A stretch of DNA of 38,803 nucleotides from contig JAFXNB010000035.1 in the NCBI GenBank assembly GCA_017529935.1, positions 1-38,803 on the forward strand, in the 5' to 3' direction. Position numbers and translations under genes: made by a program. Under the pieces are notes generated by a model that was not told the origin of the DNA, made no database searches, and worked only from the letters and a program-made list of their open reading frames with translations. Source of the stretch: Selenomonadaceae bacterium. GTDB taxonomy: Bacteria > Bacillota > Negativicutes > Selenomonadales > Selenomonadaceae. Shown one piece after another: positions 32,483-38,803 of the stretch. Position 1 is the first letter of the stretch. Each line of letters begins with the position of its first letter.

Positions 32483-33142
32483 TTACTCAATCTCCCACAG
32501 AAAATCAACGGTGTCGCTCGCCTTAATGTCGTCGGGTTGGAAATTGAATGAACTTTTTTCGGGCGGGGCAAGCAACGCATCAACTGGTTCATTCTGAATT
32601 TTAATTTCGCCCCAAGAATAATCTACGTTGATGAGCTTGCCGAGCTTGACGCCGGAAGCCGCGCAGAGAATTTTGGCTTTGCGTTGTGCGTCGCGGGCGG
32701 CGGATTTTAAAATTTTGTCGTTAAAGGCGTCGGGATTTTTTATCGTGAACGCGATAGAAATTTTCGGCTGCGCAAGGCTGGCGGCAATCGTGTCGACGGC
32801 GGCGTTGAGTTTGTCGTTGGCAAAGGCGAACGTCAGCTTTAAATCGTGGCTGCACTCGAAGCCGGCAAAAACTTTTTGGTAGCGTTTGGCGTTACCGTCT
32901 TTAGTTTCCTCGTTCTCGTAAACGGCGCGCACGTCGAAATTAATCGTCTTCAAGTCGTCGGCAAGGAAGCCCGCCTCGACAATCGCCTCGCGGAGCATTT
33001 CGACTTGCTGGCTGCCGATTTTCATTGCGGCGGAGTATTCTCTGTTCTGCGCGGTCAACGTCAGCGACAAAACGACGGTATCGGGGGTCTGCGCGGCGTG
33101 CCCAATTCCCCTTATGTGAATCGTGCGTTTTTCTTCCGTCAT
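32483..33142 (-). CDS. SIMPL-domain protein (DUF541), no signal peptide
   Basis: A 219-residue SIMPL (DUF541) protein. The start (RTIHIRGIGHAAQTPDTVVLSLTLTAQ) and the middle (LKTINFDVRAVYENEE) fit the family, as does SAARDAQRKAKILCAASGVKLGKL. Most family members are periplasmic with a signal peptide; here the domain starts almost at once, so it should be cytoplasmic. ATG 33142 has GGAGGG nine bases before it; the longer frame lacks a site. A weak - strand promoter (TTTATG, 17 bp, TAAAAT) may lie in the divergent gap before the transporter. Role unknown, though relatives are linked to oxidative stress. Confidence 0.78.
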   Translation of the reverse strand: MTEEKRTIHIRGIGHAAQTPDTVVLSLTLTAQNREYSAAMKIGSQQVEMLREAIVEAGFLADDLKTINFDVRAVYENEETKDGNAKRYQKVFAGFECSHDLKLTFAFANDKLNAAVDTIAASLAQPKISIAFTIKNPDAFNDKILKSAARDAQRKAKILCAASGVKLGKLINVDYSWGEIKIQNEPVDALLAPPEKSSFNFQPDDIKASDTVDFLWEIE

Positions 33143-33204
33143 GAAATTTCCCTCCAAAAATTTTCTCGCGCTAAAAATTCCACAAAAATTTTCTCTGCCC
33201 TGCT

Positions 33205-33233
33205 TTGACACGCCATAAAAATTATTTTAAACT
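33205..33233 (+). promoter_or_regulatory. sigma70-type promoter for the DMT transporter
   Basis: A consensus -35 TTGACA (33205-33210) and TAAACT (33228-33233), 17-bp spacer, 34 bases ahead of the start codon. Confidence 0.65.
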
Positions 33234-33266
33234 TGCGGGCAGATTCCATAAAAGGTTGTGATTAAA

Positions 33267-34112
33267 ATGTTGCGGGCACTGGCGGCGATTTGGCTGATTT
33301 GGGGCTTGAATTGGGTCGTCATGAAGACGGCGAACACTTTCTTTCCGCCGATACTTTTCGTGACGTGGCGATTTGCGACGGGCGCACTGATTTTGTTAGC
33401 GGTTGCTTATTGGAGAAAAATTCCGTTCCCCGATAAAAAATTTTTGCCGTGGATAATTTTGACGGGCGTCTTGATGATTGTCTTGAACAACATCGCCGCG
33501 CAAATCGGAATGCTGTCTGTAAGCGCGGGCATGGCGGCAGTCTTGAATTACACCGCGCCGCTGTGGACGGCGATTTTGGCGCACTTCGCACTGAACGAGC
33601 GGCTGACAAAAATAAAATGCGTCGGAATTTTTTCGGCGATACTCGGCTTGTACGTTTTAATGGGCTTGCAGGGCGTCGAAGATTTGGGCGCGGCGTTCAT
33701 AATAATTTTGGGCGCAATTTTCATGGCGGTGGCGAATATCGTCGTAAAGTTGCGGCTCACGAAATGCGACATGGTTCAGCTGACAACGTGGCAAATGGTC
33801 TTCGGCGCAATCGTCTTGGTCGGCTATTCGTCACTGTTTCCGCAGGGCGAAATTAATTGGTGCTTGCCGGCGGTGCTGTGCGTGCTTTACAACGGCGCAT
33901 TGGCGTCGGCGTTGGCGTTCTTCCTGTGGAATTACGTTTTAACGCATATCGAAGCGTCTTCGGCGTCAATCGCAACTTTGGTCGCGCCGATAGTCGGCGT
34001 GTTGGGCGGCGTGTTCATCTTGGGCGAGCCGTTCACGGTTCATATCGTCTTGGGCATGGCGTTAATCTTCGCGGGCATTTTAATCGTTGTTAAGAAATCT
34101 AAAATTAAATAG
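33267..34112 (+). CDS. EamA/DMT-superfamily transporter
   Basis: A 281-residue inner-membrane protein with about ten hydrophobic helices in two EamA repeats (about 1-135 and 145-280). The first opens with AAIWLIWGLNWVVMKTA, the second contains LTTWQMVFGAIVLVGYSSLF and ends GMALIFAGILIVVKK. Such proteins export amino acids, nucleosides or metabolites; the substrate is not predictable. ATG 33267 is chosen over GTG 33258, which lies only two bases from the AAAGG site. Confidence 0.85.
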   Translation: MLRALAAIWLIWGLNWVVMKTANTFFPPILFVTWRFATGALILLAVAYWRKIPFPDKKFLPWIILTGVLMIVLNNIAAQIGMLSVSAGMAAVLNYTAPLWTAILAHFALNERLTKIKCVGIFSAILGLYVLMGLQGVEDLGAAFIIILGAIFMAVANIVVKLRLTKCDMVQLTTWQMVFGAIVLVGYSSLFPQGEINWCLPAVLCVLYNGALASALAFFLWNYVLTHIEASSASIATLVAPIVGVLGGVFILGEPFTVHIVLGMALIFAGILIVVKKSKIK

Positions 34113-34306
34113 CTAGAGTGTAACATGACTTTGCTACAGTGCAATAATTTCCTGCTTGAAATCGACCTCAATGCGAATATCTGCAATGCTCAATGAGGCA
34201 AGCGCGACCACCTGCGCGGTTGATATGGAAAACTTCATTAGAATTTTGTTAAAAATTCGGCGGCTACAAGTTAAAATCTTTCGCTACCTTTTTTTTTGTT
34301 TGCGTT

Positions 34307-34312
34307 TATGAT
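34307..34312 (+). promoter_or_regulatory. -10-like TATGAT ahead of the autotransporter gene
   Basis: TATGAT at 34307-34312, 57 bases before the start; a T-run stands where the -35 should be. The 257-bp gap 34113-34369 holds no other recognised feature. Confidence 0.3.
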
Positions 34313-34369
34313 AGACTGTCGAAAATATTTTCCGTCGGCAATCGAAAGGAAGAAGCAGGGAGAATTTCA

Positions 34370-36454
34370 ATGGAGATGACTATAAAAAAGAACTACGAAA
34401 CGCGACGGCGAATTTTGGCTGTTGTACTTTTTTTCGGCATGAGCGCGGCTACTGTTCAAGTTTTTGCCGCTCCGAATGATATTGCGGATGGTGCCGACGA
34501 GAGAGAGGCGAATAAAACTTCAAGCGGCGTGCAAATTTCGGGCACGAGTGGCACTATCACGCAGAGCGAGGATATTTCTTCGCGGAGCAATGCTGTAGAA
34601 TTTAGCGGCGCGTTCGTCAGAAATTTTAATTTGTCAAGCAAGTTGACGGGCGGCAAATGCGCAATTTATATCGACGGAAATTCTTTGGTTCGGAACATAA
34701 ACATCTACGACAGCTCAAAAATTTTCGGCGACATCGTTTCGGCTCGGCAAGCAGAAAGTTACAGTCCCGACCGCGTGACGAATCTCAACATAAACACGGA
34801 TTTTATTTTCGACGGAAACATTTCGGGCGCGGAAAGTATTAAACTGCACGTCAACGACTCCACGATGAAATTTTCGGGCGAGGCTGATATTTTGAGCGTC
34901 GACGTCGGCTACGGCGCACAACTTTTCGGCGGCACGTTCAGACTTAACAACATGAATCACAAACTTGCCGAAGGCGTAATGGATACGACGACCGGCACTT
35001 TTATCAACCACGGGACGATTGGCGCGGGCTCTCCCGAAACGAATTTAGTCATTAACGGCAATTTGATTTCCGACGGCATTTTACAAAAAGTCAGCGGCGG
35101 CAAGGCGGGCATTATCATCGTAAACGGCAACGCCAATGTCAACGGCTCGACAGTCACGACCGATAGCCTGTTGCCCAACGAAACCGCCACCGTTTTAATC
35201 GCCAAATCCGTCACGGGCAGGATAAAAAATTCTGCGGACAATCCCTATCCGCTCTCCGCCATGCTCAGTGCCACGGGCGAAATTGTCGGCAATTCTGTCG
35301 TCGTCAAAACATACGCGACGACCAACGAAGAAATATTTACTCCGCAAGAATCGGAAACTTTTACTGCAATGAAAGAAATGTTTGAGCGGCTCGACGATGA
35401 TAAACGCAACGAGATGCGCCCGCTTTACAACATGACTCCACCCGAAGCTAAGAGAACTTTGACGCAAATAGGCTCCAACGACGCCGCGCAGATTATGAGC
35501 GTCGCCCAACAAAATGTCGCCGTCGATAGAATGATTTCTCACCGCGTCTCGAAAGTTTTCGCGCCGGAACATGTCAACATAAACGTTCACCCGATGAAAT
35601 TTGCTGACGGTGAGGACAATTCGCCCGAAGTGACCGTTAAAGTTAAAGTTCCCTCGCGCCAAGAAAATAATTTTTGGATAAACTACATGAAGAACTGGGG
35701 ACAATTAGGCGGCAACACGGATTATCACGGCAGCGTTATCGTAGGCGGCTACGACAGACCGATTGGCAGGAAATGGCGCGCGGGAATTTTCGCGACCTAT
35801 GGGACGATTGGCTACGGCGCGAAAGCTTCACGGGCTACGGTTTACGATACGCGGCTCGGACTTTACGCGGGCTATCACAATCGGCAAAGCGACGTTTATC
35901 TTTATCTCAACGGCGGGCAACTGAGAAATTCTTTGCACAGGGGAATTTATTCGCTGGGCTTGTCGACGAACGCCAACTATAAAAGCAGAATCATCGAACT
36001 CGGCGGCGAATACAAATACGACTTCACGCCGAAAAAACTTTGGCACGTCAGCCCGTTTGTAAATTTCCAAGTTTCACATCTCAAGCAGAACGCCTACAAC
36101 GAGAGCGGCGCGGGCATTTACAATCAGCACGTCGCCGCCGATAGCAACACTTACTTTGCCGCGCAGACGGGTCTTGATTTAAAACGCTATTACAAAAAAG
36201 GAATGGTCGGGCTTAGGTTCGGCGTTAAGCGCGGCTTCACGGGCGCGGATCCCGATTTGCGTATCAGCTACGAAGGCGACACCGCAAGCACTTACAGGCT
36301 CCGCCAAGAGCGCGATAAAACTCATTTCGTGTTCAGCGTGCGCGGCGAAAGTGAATTTGCTAACGGCTGGTTCATGGGCGGCGAAGCGGAACTTCAGCGC
36401 GGAGAAAATGACAGAGACGTTACGGCGTCGGTCATGTTAAGGAGGATTTGGTAA
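34370..36454 (+). CDS. autotransporter (type Va) with beta-barrel domain
   Basis: Outer-membrane autotransporter of 694 residues. A signal peptide (RRRILAVVLFFGMSAATVQVFA) precedes a passenger of ~400 residues made of short strand repeats (SGTITQSEDISSRSNAVEF, LNINTDFIFDGNISGA), typical of a right-handed beta-helix. From ~430 an autotransporter barrel begins (NNFWINYMKNWGQLGG, GGYDRPIGRKWRAGIFATYG) and ends in Trp (SVMLRRIW). No catalytic motif appears in the passenger, so an adhesin role is likely (inference). GGGAG precedes ATG 34370. The stop directly abuts the response-regulator start, so the surface protein and the two-component pair are probably co-expressed. Confidence 0.86.
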   Translation: MEMTIKKNYETRRRILAVVLFFGMSAATVQVFAAPNDIADGADEREANKTSSGVQISGTSGTITQSEDISSRSNAVEFSGAFVRNFNLSSKLTGGKCAIYIDGNSLVRNINIYDSSKIFGDIVSARQAESYSPDRVTNLNINTDFIFDGNISGAESIKLHVNDSTMKFSGEADILSVDVGYGAQLFGGTFRLNNMNHKLAEGVMDTTTGTFINHGTIGAGSPETNLVINGNLISDGILQKVSGGKAGIIIVNGNANVNGSTVTTDSLLPNETATVLIAKSVTGRIKNSADNPYPLSAMLSATGEIVGNSVVVKTYATTNEEIFTPQESETFTAMKEMFERLDDDKRNEMRPLYNMTPPEAKRTLTQIGSNDAAQIMSVAQQNVAVDRMISHRVSKVFAPEHVNINVHPMKFADGEDNSPEVTVKVKVPSRQENNFWINYMKNWGQLGGNTDYHGSVIVGGYDRPIGRKWRAGIFATYGTIGYGAKASRATVYDTRLGLYAGYHNRQSDVYLYLNGGQLRNSLHRGIYSLGLSTNANYKSRIIELGGEYKYDFTPKKLWHVSPFVNFQVSHLKQNAYNESGAGIYNQHVAADSNTYFAAQTGLDLKRYYKKGMVGLRFGVKRGFTGADPDLRISYEGDTASTYRLRQERDKTHFVFSVRGESEFANGWFMGGEAELQRGENDRDVTASVMLRRIW

Positions 36455-37138
36455 ATGGCAGAAAAAATTTTTATCGTGGAGGACGAGCGACCGATAGCGC
36501 GTTTGCTCCAATTAACACTCGAACGCGAAGGCTTTAAGACCGCCAACGAAACAAACGGGCGGCGGGCTTACGAGCGAATACTCCAAGAAAAATACGATTT
36601 GGTTCTGCTCGACGTGATGCTCCCCGAAATGGACGGCATGGAAATTTGCAAGCGCGTGCGCGAAGTCAGCGACGTGCCGATAATCATGTTGACGGCGCGT
36701 GATGAAGTTCGCGACAAAGTGGAAGGGCTAGACCTCGGCGCAGATGATTACATGACGAAACCTTTCGCGCCCGAAGAACTTTTAGCAAGAATTCGCGGCG
36801 TGCTCCGTCGCCACAATGAACGCCTGCGCAATGCCGAAGAATCGCGCTACGTCATCAAAAACATGATTCTCTACCCCGAACGCTACGAAGTCACCGTTAA
36901 GGGCGAGAAAGTCGAATTGACGCATAAAGAATACGCGCTGTTGAAATATCTCGTCGAAAACAAACGCAACGTCCTAAGCCGCGACCAAATTCTCCAGACC
37001 GTTTGGGGCTACGATTATATCGGCGATACAAATGTTGTCGACGTTTACATCAGCTACTTGCGCTCCAAAATTGATGACAAATTCGGCGAGAAATACATTT
37101 ACACGACCAGAGGCGTCGGCTATGCGGTTAGAGACTAA
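36455..37138 (+). CDS. OmpR/PhoB-family response regulator
   Basis: A DNA-binding regulator of 227 residues: receiver domain with acidic residues in VEDE, phosphoacceptor D53 in VLLDVMLPEMDG, Thr/Lys switch residues (MLTARD, TKPF), then a winged-helix domain from ~125 with VELTHKEYALLKYLVEN and YIYTTRGVGYAV. AAGGAGG (36439-36445) lies in the autotransporter end. Its 3' end overlaps the histidine kinase gene by 17 bases, the usual cognate order. Confidence 0.93.
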   Translation: MAEKIFIVEDERPIARLLQLTLEREGFKTANETNGRRAYERILQEKYDLVLLDVMLPEMDGMEICKRVREVSDVPIIMLTARDEVRDKVEGLDLGADDYMTKPFAPEELLARIRGVLRRHNERLRNAEESRYVIKNMILYPERYEVTVKGEKVELTHKEYALLKYLVENKRNVLSRDQILQTVWGYDYIGDTNVVDVYISYLRSKIDDKFGEKYIYTTRGVGYAVRD

Positions 37139-37835
37139 GGCGCAGGACAGGGCGACGGAAACTTTCTTGCGGCAACAGCGATTTGTAAACGACGTGTCGC
37201 ACGAATTGAGGACGCCGCTGACGATAATTCGCGGTTACATCGATTTGCTGGAGAGTTGCGGCACCTCCGACCCGGACCTTTTTAAAGAGGCTGTCACGTC
37301 GATAAAAAAATCCGCGCAGAATATGCAAAGCCTTGTCGAAAGTTTATTGTTCCTAGCCCGCGCAGATCAAGGACATCAACCGCTTATGAAAGTTCCCGTC
37401 GACTTGGACGAGCTGCTGAAAAAGTTCGTGGAAAGTTATCGTTCGCCGCGCGTGCAACTGACTAAACTTGCGCCCTGCAAAATTTTGGCGGACGCGGAGT
37501 TTTTTAAGAAAATGCTTGCCGCCTTCCTTGACAATGCCTTGCGCTATAGCCCGCCCGATACGGCTGTAAAAGTTGAGCTGACGACTTCGACGGACGCGGC
37601 GACGTTGAAATTTATCGATAAGGGCGTCGGCATTCCAAAAGAGGATTGCGAAAAAATTTTCGACAGGTTCTATCGCACAGACAAGGCGCGTACAAAACTC
37701 GGCGACGGAGAAAGTTCTGTGGGGCTTGGTCTCACCGTCGCAAAGTGGATAGCCGACCGCCACGACATCGATATAAAAGTTAAAAGCAAACTCGGCGAAG
37801 GCTCGACCTTCACGCTGATAATCCCGACGATTTAA
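37122..37835 (+). CDS. histidine kinase lacking N-terminal sensor and membrane segments
   Basis: A 237-residue kinase that begins almost directly at the dimerisation/phosphoacceptor domain: H27 in VNDVSHELRTPLTIIRGY. The ATPase domain follows with N-box FLDNALRYSP, G1 DKGVGIP, F-box FDRFYR and G2 VGLGLTVAK, all intact. There are no transmembrane spans, no HAMP and no PAS domain, although related kinases of this type are membrane sensors of ~450 residues. AGAGG (37109-37113) precedes ATG 37122 with eight-base spacing, inside the regulator gene, so this is a translatable gene rather than a fragment. It is probably soluble and takes its signal from elsewhere (inference), or arose by deletion of the sensor segment. 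Confidence 0.82.
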   Translation: MRLETKAQDRATETFLRQQRFVNDVSHELRTPLTIIRGYIDLLESCGTSDPDLFKEAVTSIKKSAQNMQSLVESLLFLARADQGHQPLMKVPVDLDELLKKFVESYRSPRVQLTKLAPCKILADAEFFKKMLAAFLDNALRYSPPDTAVKVELTTSTDAATLKFIDKGVGIPKEDCEKIFDRFYRTDKARTKLGDGESSVGLGLTVAKWIADRHDIDIKVKSKLGEGSTFTLIIPTI

Positions 37836-37839
37836 ATCT

Positions 37840-37872
37840 GCCCTCCCAACTTCGGAGGGCAAAATTTTTTTT
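37840..37872 (+). terminator. rho-independent terminator after the histidine kinase
   Basis: A perfect seven-base stem, GCCCTCC (37840-37846) with GGAGGGC (37854-37860), then AAAA and eight T residues. It ends the autotransporter/two-component unit. Confidence 0.85.
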
Positions 37873-37949
37873 GCTTGAAAGGAATTATCCGCGCCGCGCC
37901 GAATAACTTTTTAAACACATTCGGCAAGAGCGGAAGGAGCTGTTAAGTC

Positions 37950-38495
37950 ATGGTAACATTCAACATAAGAGGGAAGAACATCGAAATCACTCAGCCGTTG
38001 CGCGAATACGTCGAGAAGCGCGTCGGCAAAATCGCCAAATACTTCGACAACATGGAAGAAATTTCCGTTTTGCTTTCGGTCGAAAAGGACAGGCAAATCG
38101 TCGAGGTCACAGCGGAAGTGCGCGGCGGGCTTATCTTGCGCGGTCAGGAATCCAACTTGGACATGTACACTTCGATTGACTTGGTCGTCGAAAAACTTGA
38201 ACGCCAAATCCACAAGCAGAAGACGAAACTTGAACGGCGTTTCCGTAACGGCGGCATGCGCTCGGAGGCGTTCGCCGAATCCAAAGTTCAAGTCGAACGC
38301 GAGGACGAGGGCGAATATCCCATTGTCAAGACCAAACACTTTGTCGTTAAGCCCATGGACGTTCAGGAAGCTATCATGCAGATGAATTTGCTCAACCATA
38401 ACTTTTTCGTCTTCCGCGACGCACAGACCGAACAAATCTGCGTAGTTTACAAGCGCACGGCAGGAGCTTACGGCTTGCTTGAATTCGATGGCTGA
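37950..38495 (+). CDS. hpf: long-form ribosome hibernation promoting factor
   Basis: Dimerises 70S ribosomes into inactive 100S particles in stationary phase. The first ~100 residues are the S30AE domain (MVTFNIRGKNIEITQPLREYV, then KYFDNMEEISVLLSVEKDRQ); the C-terminal ~60 residues (VVKPMDVQEAIMQMNLLNHNFFVFRD) are the dimerisation domain of the long form found in Firmicutes. Length 181. AAGGAG precedes ATG 37950. Codon use is optimised. Confidence 0.95.
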   Translation: MVTFNIRGKNIEITQPLREYVEKRVGKIAKYFDNMEEISVLLSVEKDRQIVEVTAEVRGGLILRGQESNLDMYTSIDLVVEKLERQIHKQKTKLERRFRNGGMRSEAFAESKVQVEREDEGEYPIVKTKHFVVKPMDVQEAIMQMNLLNHNFFVFRDAQTEQICVVYKRTAGAYGLLEFDG

Positions 38496-38555
38496 TTATT
38501 CTTAGGAGTTGTTTAAAAGCGTTCGCCAATCAAATCCCGCGAAAAACTTTTTCTG

Positions 38556-38584
38556 TTGACGATTAAGGGGTTGCGTGTTAAAAT
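38556..38584 (+). promoter_or_regulatory. sigma70-type promoter for rpsU
   Basis: TTGACG (38556-38561) and TAAAAT (38579-38584), 17-bp spacer. Predicted start is near 38591, giving a leader of about 40 nt before the rpsU start. Confidence 0.7.
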
Positions 38585-38632
38585 ACGCGGGCAGTCAACT
38601 TTTCTAGTAACATGCGGAGGGAGGGATATTGA

Positions 38633-38803
38633 ATGGCCAATGAAGTCAAAGTTGGGAAAAATGAATCCATAGACAGTGCTCTCCGCCGCTTTAAGCGTAC
38701 CTGTCAAAAGGCGGGCACGCTCGCCGAAGTTCGCAAGCGTGAACATTACGAAAAGCCCAGCGTCCGCCGCAAGAAAAAATCGGAGGCGGCTCGCAAGCGG
38801 AAG
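38633..38803 (+). CDS. rpsU: 30S ribosomal protein S21, 3' partial
   Basis: Small-subunit ribosomal protein acting in initiation. The 57 visible codons cover nearly all of the usual 58-60 residues: [20 protein letters not shown], then [20 protein letters not shown] and the Arg/Lys tail. The window ends before the stop codon. GGAGGGAGGG precedes ATG 38633, and the gene has its own promoter. Confidence 0.95.
   Translation, partial: MANEVKVGKNESIDSALRRFKRTCQKAGTLAEVRKREHYEKPSVRRKKKSEAARKRK

Noticed and set aside
34134..34238. 34-residue - strand ORF (MKFSISTAQVVALASLSIAD...) in the gap before the autotransporter
   Set aside because: No ribosome binding site or promoter, and no recognised family; could be a remnant but cannot be supported.

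Overview
This window looks like chromosome from a diderm Firmicute of the Negativicutes (Selenomonadales-like). Gene content and order are clostridial/bacilloid: ispD-ispF-cysE-cysS-mrnC, ricT next to trmN6, a long-form hpf followed by rpsU, and ChW repeats. Yet the cell clearly has an outer membrane: an LPS-type glycosyltransferase block with a heptosyltransferase and an O-antigen ligase, an autotransporter, a small outer-membrane barrel and an RTX protein. CheV suggests chemotaxis and motility. Assignment is by inference from content, not from a marker-gene tree.

Layout. 1-2 kb: 3' part of an RTX/beta-helix secreted protein. 2-9.2 kb: housekeeping genes on the + strand (class II aldolase, HAD phosphatase, ispD, ispF, cysE, a toxin-antitoxin pair wedged in before cysS, mrnC, smpB). 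9.2-16.2 kb: envelope and glycosylation region with a secreted ChW-repeat protein, three OGT-like (GT41) glycosyltransferase paralogues, an outer-membrane barrel with a duplicated 3' end, and an exported protein of unknown function. 16.2-21.3 kb, - strand: trmN6, ricT, a purine nucleoside phosphorylase carrying a Tat signal, cheV, a guanylate-kinase-like protein, a zinc ribbon and a small unknown protein. 21.4-30.5 kb, + strand: LPS/surface glycan block (VirK/YbjX-like protein, four glycosyltransferases, PIG-L deacetylase, YrbL-like kinase fold, O-antigen ligase), interrupted by a vapD islet. 30.5-34.1 kb: rnc with a duplicated 3' end, a convergent pair (unknown protein plus SIMPL protein) and a DMT transporter. 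34.3-37.9 kb: autotransporter, OmpR-type regulator and a histidine kinase lacking any sensor region. 37.9 kb to the end: hpf and the start of rpsU.

The most unusual points are a DeoD phosphorylase fused in frame to a twin-arginine signal beside a truncated copy of its own 5' end; three GT41 paralogues grouped with envelope proteins; VirK-like and YrbL-like genes together in one LPS-type cluster; and three independent small tandem duplications at gene ends (outer-membrane barrel, deoD, rnc). No tRNA, rRNA, CRISPR array or transposase was seen.
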